Positions 25,716 through 34,923 are shown, counted from the stretch's first letter. The stretch: DNA of 64,000 nt from Lactobacillus bombicola (GCF_900112665.1 NZ_FOMN01000003.1:1-64000), one strand, 5' to 3'. Made by a program: numbers and translations. The notes: generated by a model not told the origin, from the sequence alone.

Positions 25716-27479
25716 TTATTTTACATAACCTACATTATACCAAGCAGAATTCCCTTTTGAAGGTCTTAAAGAATAACCAGTTAACTTTTTATTTACAGCT
25801 GAAATATTATAAGAATTATTAGTTGGAATTACATAGGCTTGGTCAAACATGTATTTTTGCCATTCATGGAATTTCTCCACCCGATATTTGTGGTCAAAGG
25901 ACTTTTGCGAATCAATTTCTTTCAATAATTTCGTATTTTCAGGAGTCACAAATCTTTCATTATTAAATGCTGCTCCTTCATCATAAAGTCCCGCAGGAGA
26001 TGGTTCACTTGATAATGACCACCCGGCCATAAACATATCAACGGAAGGATCATCATGTTGAATTTTATCAAAGAATGAATTTGCTTCAGCCAAACGTCCA
26101 CCTACTAGCCCAACATTTAAGCCAATTTTATGCCATTGTTGAATGTAATTTAAAATAATCGGTTCTCTTGAAGAATCACCTTGAGCTGCTAATAATTTGA
26201 TTTTTAATGGCTTACCATTTGGTTGTACACGCCACTTACCTTTTTTCTTATAACCAGCCTTATCTAAAATCTGATTGGCTTTCTTTAAATCATATGAAAA
26301 GCCTTTAACATCTTTATTAAAGTAATCACCAAATTGAGCTGGAATTAAAGTTGGTACTTGGAAAGTCAAGCCACTTGTGTATCGTTTGTTGACTGCTTCA
26401 ATATTCATAGCATAACCAATTGCTTGACGCAATGCCTTATTGTTCATTTTACTCTTAGGATTCATAACATTTTTACTGGTTTTAGCATCCCATTTACCAA
26501 CTTTAAATCCTAAATAACTATAACTTAATGGCACCTTAGCAATAAAAGTTACATCTTTAGTATCTTTAACTTGCTTCCACTGTGTATTTATTACTTCTGC
26601 TATATCAAATTTATGACTCTTAATTGCTTGAGAAGTAGAATTGGTTGAAACTACTTGAGAAACAATTTTATCTAATTTGGGTTTGCCACGCCAATAATAT
26701 TTATTTGGTACCCAAGTTACTGATTGACCACGCACAATTTTTTGAACTTGATATGGTCCAAAAAAGAGAGGATCTTTTCTAACTTTATCTGAAGATTCTA
26801 AATTTTTAAAAGGTACATCTTTTAAATAGTGATATGGTTCTGCGCATTCCCAAAAATAACCATTTCCACTATTATACATACCAGGCTTTAATTCAGTATA
26901 ATGGATTACTACCTTAAGACCATTTTCACCATCTGGCATTTCAATACCTGAAATTGACTTTGCCTTGCCTTCGTGATATTCTTTCATGCCCTTAATAAAT
27001 TCAAATTGACTGGTATATCTTTGCGATTTAGTAGCTTTATTACCCATAATTTCATAAGGATATTCAACGTCTTTAGCAATAACTTGCTTGCCATCTGACC
27101 ATTTAACCCCCTTTTTAATGGTAATCGAAACTGTCTTATTTTTCTTATCAATTTTTAGTGAGGCAGGTCCCTTGTTAGTAATTTGGTAATTGTCATCGGT
27201 ATCAAATAGTGACTCATTACCTGGCTCCATAACTTTAGCATCTGTGGCAGTTGTATATAATTCATTTGAAAAAATCCCTGTAAATGGTGAATCTGTTTCA
27301 ATAGCATATTTCACAACTCCACCTTGTTTTGCTTCTTTTTCAGGCATTTCCTGCGGAAACTTGCTTGCTGTCTTAGCATCATTAGTGTCAGCATTATTAC
27401 TATTTTTACCACAAGCAACCAAAGTTAGTGCCGCAGCACTTACAACCCCAATTGAACTAAATAATTTTGATTTTTTCAT
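25716..27479 (-). CDS. oppA: Oligopeptide-binding lipoprotein OppA, copy 3
   Basis: The 587-residue family-5 peptide receptor has a lipobox LVAC (Cys23). The start at 27479 is set by AAGGAG 7 bases upstream; an earlier in-frame ATG has no ribosome site. It shares the core VKKGVKWSDGKQ and VRGQSVTWVPNKYYWRGKP with the other copies but is clearly diverged from copies 1 and 2 (for example ELYTTATDAKVMEPGNESL near residue 85 and DEGAAFNNERF near 495). It has its own promoter. No strong terminator follows, so its transcript may continue into copy 2. Confidence 0.95.
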   Translation of the reverse strand: MKKSKLFSSIGVVSAAALTLVACGKNSNNADTNDAKTASKFPQEMPEKEAKQGGVVKYAIETDSPFTGIFSNELYTTATDAKVMEPGNESLFDTDDNYQITNKGPASLKIDKKNKTVSITIKKGVKWSDGKQVIAKDVEYPYEIMGNKATKSQRYTSQFEFIKGMKEYHEGKAKSISGIEMPDGENGLKVVIHYTELKPGMYNSGNGYFWECAEPYHYLKDVPFKNLESSDKVRKDPLFFGPYQVQKIVRGQSVTWVPNKYYWRGKPKLDKIVSQVVSTNSTSQAIKSHKFDIAEVINTQWKQVKDTKDVTFIAKVPLSYSYLGFKVGKWDAKTSKNVMNPKSKMNNKALRQAIGYAMNIEAVNKRYTSGLTFQVPTLIPAQFGDYFNKDVKGFSYDLKKANQILDKAGYKKKGKWRVQPNGKPLKIKLLAAQGDSSREPIILNYIQQWHKIGLNVGLVGGRLAEANSFFDKIQHDDPSVDMFMAGWSLSSEPSPAGLYDEGAAFNNERFVTPENTKLLKEIDSQKSFDHKYRVEKFHEWQKYMFDQAYVIPTNNSYNISAVNKKLTGYSLRPSKGNSAWYNVGYVK

Positions 27480-27545
27480 AAATAAACTCCTTAAAAATAA
27501 AGTAAATTTCAATTACAAGTTAATAAAGAACAAGTTAATAAAGAG

Positions 27546-27573
27546 ATTTTAACATTTATATTTTTAAAATCAA
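27546..27573 (-). promoter_or_regulatory. Promoter of oppA copy 3
   Basis: A -35 box TTGATT (27568-27573) and a -10 box TAAAAT (27546-27551) with a 16-base spacer, the same layout as copy 2. The sequence TTAACTTGTTCT follows in both leaders; here TTAACTTG is then repeated. Confidence 0.6.
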
Positions 27574-27650
27574 GATATTTGTTAATAAATAATTAATAAA
27601 AACAGCGCATTAATTTGTTAATCTAATTAAACCATAATTTTTTGCAAATA

Positions 27651-27679
27651 AAAAAGCTCGGTTTTAAACTAAGCTTTTT
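27651..27679 (-). terminator. Terminator of oppA copy 4
   Basis: AAAAAGCT (27651-27658) pairs with AGCTTTTT (27672-27679), with an inner GGTTT/AAAC pairing. On the minus strand a T-rich tail follows. Confidence 0.8.
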
Positions 27680-27688
27680 CACATATTT

Positions 27689-29464
27689 TTATTTACTAAA
27701 GCCAACTTTGCCCCATAATTGGTGCCCATTTGAATTATCGACTGGCTTAGTTGAATAACCTGTCAATTTTTGATTAACAGCTGTTAGTATGTATGAATTA
27801 TCCATTGGAACTACGTAAGCCTGATTATTCATATAATTTTGCCATTCATGAATTTTTTGAACACGATATTCATGATTAAATGACTTTTCAGAATCAATTT
27901 GGTTTAGTAGCTTATTGTTTTCTGAAGTAACAAATCGCGTATAATTCATTGGCGAAGATTCACTGTATAAGGAGGCAGGTGATGGTTCACTTGCTAAACT
28001 CCAGCCGGCTATAAAAACATCTACTTCTGGATCATCATTTTGAATTTTATCAGAAAATGAATTAAATTCAGTTAGTCTGCCACTCACTAATTTGACATTT
28101 AAGCCAATCTTTTGCCACTGTTGGAGATAGTTTTGGATTGTTGGTTCTTGAACAGAACTTCCTGTCTTTGCTAAAAGATGAATTGTTAATGGTTTACCAT
28201 TAGGCTGAACTCGCCATTTACCCTTCTTTTTATAACCAGCTTTATCTAATAGAGTATTTGCCTTTTTAAGATTATAATCATATTTTTGAGAATTTTTATT
28301 GAAATAATCACCAAATTGTTGCGGAATAAGAGTAGGAATAGGAAAACTTAATCCCGCTGTATATTGTTGATCAACAGAACCAATGTTCATGGCAAAAGCC
28401 ATTGCTTGACGTAAAGACTTATTATTCATTTTTGCCTGTGAATTCATGACATTTTTGCCCTGCTTATTATCCCACTTACCAACTTTAAAACCCAAATAAT
28501 TATATGAAAGTGGAATTTGCGCTACAAAGTTAACTCCCTTTGTATCCTTTACTTGATTCCATTGTGAATTAATTACTTGTGCTACATCAAACTTTTGATT
28601 TTTAATTGCTTCTGAAGTTGAGTTAGGTGAAATTACTTGAGCGGTAATTTTATCTAGCTTTGGTTTACCGCGCCAGTAATATTTATTAGGCACCCAAGTT
28701 ACTGCTTCCCCCCGAACAATTTTTTGAACTTGAAATGGACCAAAAAATAATGGTTTTTTTCTAATTTCATCAGCCGATTGTAATTTATCAAATGCAATAT
28801 TTTTTAAATAGTGATAAGGGGCAGCACTTTCCCAAAAATATCCATTTCCGCTATATAACATTCCTGGCTTCAACGCTTTAAAGTGAATTATCACTGTACG
28901 TCCATTATCACCATCAGGCATTTCAATTCCTGAAATTGTATTAGCCTTGCCTTCATGATATTCCTTCATACCAATGATTTCTTCAAATTGACTACTATAT
29001 CTTTGTGACTTAGTTTTTTTATTGGCTAAAATCTCGTAAGGGTATTCTATATCTTTGGCATTAACCTGCTTACCGTCTGACCATTTAACCCCTTCTTTGA
29101 CCGTAATCGTTATTGTTTTAGCCGTGCGGTTAATTTTTAGAATTGCTGGCCCTTTATCAGTAATTTTAAAATTGTTATCTGTATCAAATAGTGCTTCTTC
29201 ACCTGGTGCTGCTACAGCACCATCAATTGAAGTTGTAGAAAGCTCATCAGAAAAAATTCCTGTAAATGGTGTATCAGTTTCTACTGCATATTTTACCGTA
29301 CCGCCTTGCTTGGCTTTTTTAACTGGAACAGCTTGCGGAAATTTACTTACTAGCTTTGCATTTTCATTATTGATAGAATTACTATCACTTTTGCCACACG
29401 CAGCTAAGGTTAAGGCAACAGTTGCGATGAGACCTGTAAAGCTAATAATTCTTGTTTTGTACAT
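27689..29464 (-). CDS. oppA: Oligopeptide-binding lipoprotein OppA, copy 4
   Basis: The 591-residue family-5 peptide-binding lipoprotein, with lipobox LAAC (Cys23), is the copy nearest to oppDFBC and so probably the ancestral partner of the transporter. It keeps the family core (VKEGVKWSDGKQVNAKDIEY; VTWVPNKYYWRGKPKLDKI) but is the most divergent of the four at the N-terminus (MYKTRIISFTG). The ATG follows AGGAG by 9 bases. A terminator after oppC means it is probably expressed from its own promoter or by read-through. It has its own terminator. Confidence 0.95.
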   Translation of the reverse strand: MYKTRIISFTGLIATVALTLAACGKSDSNSINNENAKLVSKFPQAVPVKKAKQGGTVKYAVETDTPFTGIFSDELSTTSIDGAVAAPGEEALFDTDNNFKITDKGPAILKINRTAKTITITVKEGVKWSDGKQVNAKDIEYPYEILANKKTKSQRYSSQFEEIIGMKEYHEGKANTISGIEMPDGDNGRTVIIHFKALKPGMLYSGNGYFWESAAPYHYLKNIAFDKLQSADEIRKKPLFFGPFQVQKIVRGEAVTWVPNKYYWRGKPKLDKITAQVISPNSTSEAIKNQKFDVAQVINSQWNQVKDTKGVNFVAQIPLSYNYLGFKVGKWDNKQGKNVMNSQAKMNNKSLRQAMAFAMNIGSVDQQYTAGLSFPIPTLIPQQFGDYFNKNSQKYDYNLKKANTLLDKAGYKKKGKWRVQPNGKPLTIHLLAKTGSSVQEPTIQNYLQQWQKIGLNVKLVSGRLTEFNSFSDKIQNDDPEVDVFIAGWSLASEPSPASLYSESSPMNYTRFVTSENNKLLNQIDSEKSFNHEYRVQKIHEWQNYMNNQAYVVPMDNSYILTAVNQKLTGYSTKPVDNSNGHQLWGKVGFSK

Positions 29465-29591
29465 ATTATGGAACTCCTATCTAGTCTGGCCAATTATAAT
29501 TTTTTATATTTGTTATAATAAGACATTGTTTATATTCTAACATAGCGTCCAATAACTGACTAATCACAGGTTTCACTATAAAAAGTAATAT

Positions 29592-29620
29592 AAAAAGCCT
29601 TGCCAAAGCAAAGCTTTTTT
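29592..29620 (-). terminator. Terminator of the oppDFBC operon
   Basis: AAAAAGC (29592-29598) pairs with GCTTTTT (29613-29619), with an inner TGC/GCA pairing. It lies directly after the oppC stop. Confidence 0.82.
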
Positions 29621-29629
29621 ATAGTTTAT

Positions 29630-30550
29630 TTAATTTTCTCTTTGTCTTGCGTCACCTGCACGTTGGAGTGCTCGACCTACATAGTTAATACTTAATGATA
29701 TTGCTAATAACATAACAGTAGCTGGTAACCACAACCAAGGACGGTTAACGACATTAACCGGATCGTTGGCAAAACCAATTAAAGTTCCTAGAGAAGGCGT
29801 TGTTGGTGGTAAACCATAACCAATAAATGACAAAGTAGTTTCAATACCGATATTACCAGCAATTGTTAACACAACATCAATAATTAACATTGACGTAATA
29901 TTCGGTAATACTTCACGAAACATAATTTTTAGATCTGATGAACCAGAAGTCTTAGATGCAAGAACATAGTCGCGATCGCGTTGTGATAAAACGAAGGCCC
30001 TAAAATATCTTGCAGTATTGGTCCATCCAAATACCGAAATAATCCAAACCAAACTCCACGCACTGTAATGTGGAATAACTGTAACTAAAACAATTTCAAT
30101 TGGCATTCTCGGTAAAACTTGCACAAAGTCAACAATTCTCATAATAATGGCATCAATGTAACCACCATAATAGCCAGATACTAATCCAACCACTAACCCC
30201 ACTAGTTCACAGACAGCAGTAACACCGAGTCCAATTAAAATTGAATTGCGGCCACCCATAATTAAGAGATTAACAATGTCACGGCCACCATCATCTGTAC
30301 CAAATAAGTGACCATTAACTCCCCACCCGTTGTAGGCATCGATAATGTTAATCTCAGTAACTTTGCTAGAATCTAAGAATAAAGATCCACCAAAAGTAAA
30401 CAACAAAATTAAAACAATAATAATAAATGCAGTTAAAGCAACTTTGTCTTTAACAATTTCCCGCACAACCACTTTAAAACTTGAGGCAGGAGAAGAAATT
30501 TTTGCTTTTTTTACTTCTGTTTTTGAAGCATTCTTTTTCTTATCAGACAT
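29630..30550 (-). CDS. oppC: Oligopeptide ABC transporter permease OppC
   Basis: The 306-residue inner-membrane permease pairs with OppB to form the peptide channel. A basic cytosolic N-terminus (about 1-35) is followed by six membrane segments. The coupling-helix EAA motif appears as YVLASKTSGSSDLKIMFREVLPN (within about 190-215). It lies 12 bases after oppB and is the last gene of the operon before the terminator. Ribosome site AGGAGGAAGAGG. Confidence 0.95.
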   Translation of the reverse strand: MSDKKKNASKTEVKKAKISSPASSFKVVVREIVKDKVALTAFIIIVLILLFTFGGSLFLDSSKVTEINIIDAYNGWGVNGHLFGTDDGGRDIVNLLIMGGRNSILIGLGVTAVCELVGLVVGLVSGYYGGYIDAIIMRIVDFVQVLPRMPIEIVLVTVIPHYSAWSLVWIISVFGWTNTARYFRAFVLSQRDRDYVLASKTSGSSDLKIMFREVLPNITSMLIIDVVLTIAGNIGIETTLSFIGYGLPPTTPSLGTLIGFANDPVNVVNRPWLWLPATVMLLAISLSINYVGRALQRAGDARQREN

Positions 30551-30562
30551 TCCTCTTCCTCC

Positions 30563-31522
30563 TTACTTAATTCTTATTCTTGGATCAACAATACTCATAA
30601 TGATATCGGACAATAAATTACCAAGTAAAGTTAAAGTACCAAAAATTAAAATTAATGCCGTTAAAGTAGTATAATCACGCTGACCAATCGAATCTAGGAA
30701 TAATTTTCCCATTCCTGGGTAACTGAAAACCATTTCAACCACCATTGAGCCACTCAATAACCCAGTAATTACTGTACCGAATGAAGATGCAATTGGTAGT
30801 AATGAGTTACGCAAAATATGTTTATTAAAAACAACATTATCCGGAACACCTTTACTGTGTGCTGTACGAACATAATCTTCAACTTTATTGTCGACAATAC
30901 CAGTTCTAAGGTATTGCACAATCGAGGTCGTAGTAATTAATGCTGATAAAATTGCTGGTAAGAGGATATGATACAGTTGACTACCCAAAGTGCCCCAAAA
31001 TCCTGAAGCATTTGGTGAGACTGAACCTGAAATAGGGAACCAACCCAAAGTAAAACCAAACAACCAAATTCCTAAAATGAAAAATACAAACGCTGGCACA
31101 GCAAAAGTTATATAGTTAAAAATTTGAACTGTTTGATCTTGCCACTCATCTTGATGACGACCAGCAGTCACACCTAAAGGAATAGATATTGCATAACAAA
31201 TAATTGTCGTTAATAGTGATAGCCAAAATGTATTTACAGCTCGATCAGCAATTAGTGACGTTACAGGAACATGCTGGATATAGCTGGTACCCATATCACC
31301 CTTGAACAAGTTACCCACCCAACGAGCATATTGTACTGGAGCTGGATCATTTAAGCCTGCTGCTTGCTTTAAAGCGGCAAGCTGCTTGGGATCCGTATTA
31401 GGATTTATTTGTCCACTAAACGGGTCACCGGGCATCATTTTAGCCAAGAAGAAGACTAAAATACTCAAAATGATCAATTGCGGGATCATGATTAATATAC
31501 GTCTTAAGACTGTTTTCCACAT
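30563..31522 (-). CDS. oppB: Oligopeptide ABC transporter permease OppB
   Basis: The 319-residue permease has six membrane helices. The N-terminal family motif MWKTVLRRILIMIPQLIILS is followed by AKMMPGDPF, and the EAA-type coupling motif is DYVRTAHSKGVPDNVVFNKH (near residues 205-225). Together with OppC it forms the translocation pathway. Spacing to oppF is 2 bases and to oppC 12 bases, so it lies within one operon. Confidence 0.95.
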   Translation of the reverse strand: MWKTVLRRILIMIPQLIILSILVFFLAKMMPGDPFSGQINPNTDPKQLAALKQAAGLNDPAPVQYARWVGNLFKGDMGTSYIQHVPVTSLIADRAVNTFWLSLLTTIICYAISIPLGVTAGRHQDEWQDQTVQIFNYITFAVPAFVFFILGIWLFGFTLGWFPISGSVSPNASGFWGTLGSQLYHILLPAILSALITTTSIVQYLRTGIVDNKVEDYVRTAHSKGVPDNVVFNKHILRNSLLPIASSFGTVITGLLSGSMVVEMVFSYPGMGKLFLDSIGQRDYTTLTALILIFGTLTLLGNLLSDIIMSIVDPRIRIK

Positions 31523-31524
31523 GA

Positions 31525-32502
31525 TTAGTCTCTCCCCTTTTCATTTAATTCTTCTTGTATTACTTCATCTTTAGGCAAGGCTACCCAATGATTACCAGAA
31601 ACTTGTTGTAAAGGATAGACACAACCATTTTTGTCATACCACTTACTTTGATCGTTTTGAAATTCCAATTCAACTTCTTGCCGATGCTTTTTATGTTTTA
31701 TTCTGTTTTCAACATCAACCATTGGAATTGCCGATAATAGTCGCTTGGTATAAATGTGCATTGGATGATTATAAATATCTGCTCTACTGCCAATCTCTAC
31801 CAAACGTCCACGGTGCATAATTGCTAAATTTTCAGACATATGCTTAACAACACCCAGATCGTGTGAAATAAATAAATAAGCAATGTTATATTGTTGCTGA
31901 ATATGCTTCATAAAGTTCAATACTTGAGCTTGAACCGATAAGTCTAAGGCACTAGTTGGTTCATCCGCAACAATTAATCTTGGATTAGTTGCAACTGCGC
32001 GCGCAACACCAATTCTTTGTCTTTGACCGCCCGAAAATTCATGTGGAAACTTATAAATTGCATCACTAGGCATCCCAACAATATCTAATAACTCTTGTAC
32101 TCGAGTACGTTCTTGATCAGTAGTCAGATTTTCAAAATTGCGAATTGGCTCGGCAATAATATCTTCAATTCTTTTTCGTGGATTCAAACTTGACATTGAA
32201 TCTTGAAAGATCATTTGAACATCTTTATTGTAGTTAAGTTTACGCCGATTACTTGGCTTTGTCACATCAACATCTTTATAAATAATTTGTCCACTAGTAA
32301 CTGGTTCAACACCAACAATTGCTTTACCAGTAGTTGATTTACCTGAACCGGACTCACCAATTAAACCGTATGTTTCACCTTCGTTAATTGTAAGACTTAC
32401 ATCATCAACAGCACGAACATAATCTGTTATACGATTCCAAAAACCTGATCTAATCGGATAATGAACCTTTAAATTCTTAACTTGAATAATTTCTTTAGCC
32501 AT
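31525..32502 (-). CDS. oppF: Oligopeptide transporter ATPase OppF
   Basis: The 325-residue ABC ATPase energises peptide import with OppD. Motifs: Walker A GESGSGKST (near residue 48), Q-loop FQDSMSSLNPR, signature FSGGQRQRIGVARA, Walker B RLIVADEPTSALD. The C-terminal extension (about 265-325) carries CVYPLQQVSGNHWVAL, typical of the Opp/Dpp group. I set the start at the ATG at 32502 because GGGGAG lies 7 bases upstream; the longer in-frame start would overlap oppD. Confidence 0.95.
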   Translation of the reverse strand: MAKEIIQVKNLKVHYPIRSGFWNRITDYVRAVDDVSLTINEGETYGLIGESGSGKSTTGKAIVGVEPVTSGQIIYKDVDVTKPSNRRKLNYNKDVQMIFQDSMSSLNPRKRIEDIIAEPIRNFENLTTDQERTRVQELLDIVGMPSDAIYKFPHEFSGGQRQRIGVARAVATNPRLIVADEPTSALDLSVQAQVLNFMKHIQQQYNIAYLFISHDLGVVKHMSENLAIMHRGRLVEIGSRADIYNHPMHIYTKRLLSAIPMVDVENRIKHKKHRQEVELEFQNDQSKWYDKNGCVYPLQQVSGNHWVALPKDEVIQEELNEKGRD

Positions 32503-32506
32503 AAAA

Positions 32507-33517
32507 CTACTCCCCACCTACTTCATCTTGAAAGTGGAACGTTTTCCAGCAAGTACATCTCACCCAGTGATTAGGTTCAACTTCATGCATTATTGGCTCT
32601 TGTTCATGAGCACTTGCAGGAATCCAAGGAATTCTTGCGGCAAAGCGATCACCTTCATGAGGCATATTTTGTAATGATGGAACTGTTCCTTGAATAACAT
32701 GTAAATCTTCATCTTCATCTTCAGATTGCGGCATTGAATTCAAAAGAGAACGAGTATAAGGATGTAAAGGATTTTCAAAAATAGTTTTTACATCTGCTTT
32801 TTCGACTACCTGTCCAGCATACATTACTGCAACTTGGTCAGCTGTTTCGGCAACAACACCTAAGTCATGTGTAATTAGGATAATACCAGAATGAGATTGA
32901 CGCTGAATATCTTCTAGTAAATCTAAAATTTGGGCTTGGATAGTAACGTCTAAAGCAGTTGTTGGCTCATCAGCAATAATTACTTCTGGTTTGCAGGCAA
33001 TTGCCATCGCAATAACAATTCGCTGACGCAAACCTCCTGAAAGCTCAAAGGGATACATAGCATAAGTTGACTCTGGTTTTGGCATTCCTACTTGATTGAA
33101 CAACTCAATTACACGATTGTGCCGCTCTTGTTCATTCATATCAGTATGATAATAGAGTGTTTCAGCTACTTGGTCTCCAACTCTCATTAACGGATTAAGA
33201 CTTGCAAGCGGATCTTGAAAAATCATTCCAATTTTATTTCCTCGAATCTTATCAAATAAGGATTCATTCAAACCTACAAGATTTAATTCATTGTACATAA
33301 TATCGCCAGTTACTTTTGTATTTTTATGGTCATATAAACCAATAATACTTGCAGCAATTGTACTCTTACCACAACCAGATTCACCTACAACTGATAAAAT
33401 CTCATCACGCTTCAATGTTATATTAATATCATCAGCAGCATCATAAAATTTTCCTTGTAAACGGTAAGCAGTATGCAAATGCTGGATGTCTAGCAAGAGA
33501 TCACTTTGTTTTTCCAA
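32507..33517 (-). CDS. oppD: Oligopeptide transporter ATPase OppD
   Basis: The 336-residue ABC ATPase is the first gene of oppDFBC. Walker A GESGCGKST (near residue 42), signature LSGGLRQRIVIAMA and Walker B EVIIADEPTTALD are intact. The C-terminal extension, with CTCW near residues 323-326, is the family's oligopeptide_HPY region that may bind an iron-sulfur cluster. The start is TTG at 33517, chosen because AGGGG lies 9 bases upstream. The nearby ATG is out of frame. The operon promoter and a striking AT inverted repeat lie upstream. Confidence 0.95.
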   Translation of the reverse strand: MEKQSDLLLDIQHLHTAYRLQGKFYDAADDINITLKRDEILSVVGESGCGKSTIAASIIGLYDHKNTKVTGDIMYNELNLVGLNESLFDKIRGNKIGMIFQDPLASLNPLMRVGDQVAETLYYHTDMNEQERHNRVIELFNQVGMPKPESTYAMYPFELSGGLRQRIVIAMAIACKPEVIIADEPTTALDVTIQAQILDLLEDIQRQSHSGIILITHDLGVVAETADQVAVMYAGQVVEKADVKTIFENPLHPYTRSLLNSMPQSEDEDEDLHVIQGTVPSLQNMPHEGDRFAARIPWIPASAHEQEPIMHEVEPNHWVRCTCWKTFHFQDEVGGE

Positions 33518-33546
33518 AGGTCATTTCCCCTCTCAAATTTTCAAAG

Positions 33547-33572
33547 AATTTATTAAAGATATTTAATAAATT
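33547..33572. repeat. AT-only inverted repeat in the opp leader
   Basis: Perfect 11-base arms (AATTTATTAAA at 33547-33557, TTTAATAAATT at 33562-33572) flank a GATA spacer. They lie between the opp promoter and the oppD ribosome site. It may be a repressor operator or an RNA hairpin. The overlapping stretch 33536-33550 is two mismatches from a CodY-type box. Confidence 0.65.
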
Positions 33573-33585
33573 TATTTAATTTCTA

Positions 33586-33614
33586 ATTATATACATTAAA
33601 TCGACTACATGCAA
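33586..33614 (-). promoter_or_regulatory. oppDFBC promoter
   Basis: A -35 box TTGCAT (33609-33614) and a perfect -10 box TATAAT (33586-33591) with a 17-base spacer: one of the best promoters in the window. Confidence 0.8.
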
Positions 33615-33637
33615 ATTACAAGACGACTTTTTTAAAA

Positions 33638-33880
33638 TTATTTTTGATGAGAAGTAATGTAATTGACTGCATCACCAACAGTTTTGATTTTTTCTGCATC
33701 CTCATCAGAAATTTCTGAGCCAAACTCATCTTCTAATTGCAAAATAAACTCAACTAAGTCTATAGAATCAGCATCAAGATCATTAGTAAAATCAGTATTT
33801 AAGGTGATCTTATCTTTATCAACCTCTAAGTTATCAGCTAAAATATCACGAATTTTGATAAAAATTTCTTCTTTAGTCAT
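33638..33880 (-). CDS. acpP: Acyl carrier protein
   Basis: The 80-residue acidic four-helix protein carries acyl chains on phosphopantetheine during fatty-acid and phospholipid synthesis. The attachment serine is Ser39 in LDADSIDLVEFI. I chose the second of two adjacent ATG codons because AGGAG is then 6 bases away; the first would add one residue. It lies 27 bases after plsX, whose enzyme uses acyl-ACP, so the pair is functionally linked. Lactobacilli often carry a second acpP in the fab cluster. Confidence 0.95.
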   Translation of the reverse strand: MTKEEIFIKIRDILADNLEVDKDKITLNTDFTNDLDADSIDLVEFILQLEDEFGSEISDEDAEKIKTVGDAVNYITSHQK

Positions 33881-33909
33881 CATTTTCTCCTTTTTACCCT
33901 AACTTTAAA

Positions 33910-34908
33910 TTATTTTTTATGATTAAATTCCTGTCTAAATTGATCAATTATTTTTTCACTTAAAATCTTATCTATTTGTTTAATCGTATAATAAACTGCA
34001 CGCTTATCAGACCGACCATGTGTTTTAACTACTGGCGCATCTGTTCCAAGTAAAACTGCCCCACCATATTTATCAACATCGAATTTTGATATAAGTCCTT
34101 TTAAAGCATTTTTAATCATTAATGCACCTATTTTGGTGATTGGTCCATTGTTTAGCAGACTATCCTTTAACAAATGAATTAAAACGCCTGAAGTTCCTTC
34201 AATGTTTTTAAGAACTGCATTCCCAGTAAAGCCATCAGTTGCAACAACATCTGCCTTACCGTCCAGCAACTCGTTGCCTTCAATATTACCAATAAAGTTA
34301 AGATTACTTTTACGTAATAACTCGTATGCTTGCTGATGCAGGTCATCACCTTTATCACTTTCAGCCCCATTATTCAGCAGAGCAACTTTAGGATTTTTAA
34401 TTCCTCTGATTTTTTCAGCATAATATGCAGCCATTTTTGCCCAATCAAGGAGATATTCCGGGCGACTCTTAGCATTCGCCCCTACATCAATCATATTGAA
34501 CCCATCATCAGAATTTTTAACTGGTAACGTCGGCATAAATCCAGGACGCGCTACTCCCTTAATTCGTCCGATAATGAAAATTCCACAGGCTAAGATCGAG
34601 CCCGTATTTCCTAAGGAAAGAAGTGCATCTGCTTTTTTTTGTTTAACATACTGTGCAGCAACCACTAGAGAAGAATCTTTCATAGTACGAATTGCTTTAA
34701 CCGGCTCATCTTCATCCTTAATCACCTGAGTAGTTGCCACAATTGCTATTCTTTCTTTATCCTGGCCAATTAAATTAGTTATTTTTTCTTCGTCACCAAA
34801 AAGAATAAACCTTGTATTCTTTAGTTCAGCTTTTGCTTGTAAAACAGCTTGGACGATTGCCTCTGGGGCATTTTCTCCGCCCATTGCATCAATTGCAATT
34901 GTTTTCAT
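33910..34908 (-). CDS. plsX: Phosphate acyltransferase PlsX
   Basis: The 332-residue enzyme converts acyl-ACP and phosphate to acyl phosphate, the acyl donor for PlsY in phosphatidic-acid synthesis. Family segments: TIAIDAMGGENAPEAI at the N-terminus, MKDSSLVVAAQ, ALLSLGNTGSILACG, GFNMIDVGANAKSRPE and VVATDGFTGNAVLK. The start chosen is the ATG at 34908, matching the family; an in-frame TTG three codons earlier is possible. It lies between recG and acpP in the order common in Firmicutes. Confidence 0.96.
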   Translation of the reverse strand: MKTIAIDAMGGENAPEAIVQAVLQAKAELKNTRFILFGDEEKITNLIGQDKERIAIVATTQVIKDEDEPVKAIRTMKDSSLVVAAQYVKQKKADALLSLGNTGSILACGIFIIGRIKGVARPGFMPTLPVKNSDDGFNMIDVGANAKSRPEYLLDWAKMAAYYAEKIRGIKNPKVALLNNGAESDKGDDLHQQAYELLRKSNLNFIGNIEGNELLDGKADVVATDGFTGNAVLKNIEGTSGVLIHLLKDSLLNNGPITKIGALMIKNALKGLISKFDVDKYGGAVLLGTDAPVVKTHGRSDKRAVYYTIKQIDKILSEKIIDQFRQEFNHKK

Positions 34909-34923
34909 TTTTACCAATCTTTT

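Noticed and set aside
29055-29540. 161-codon plus-strand reading frame opposite oppA copy 4
   Set aside because: Antisense shadow of the conserved lipoprotein start; no ribosome site and low-complexity translation.
33515-33524. ATG just upstream of the oppD start as a separate start
   Set aside because: It is out of frame with oppD and only two bases from the AGGGG site; TTG at 33517 fits frame and spacing.
33536-33550. CodY box in front of oppD
   Set aside because: Two mismatches to the 15-base consensus in very AT-rich DNA, and I recall CodY as absent from many lactobacilli; kept only as a remark in the repeat entry.
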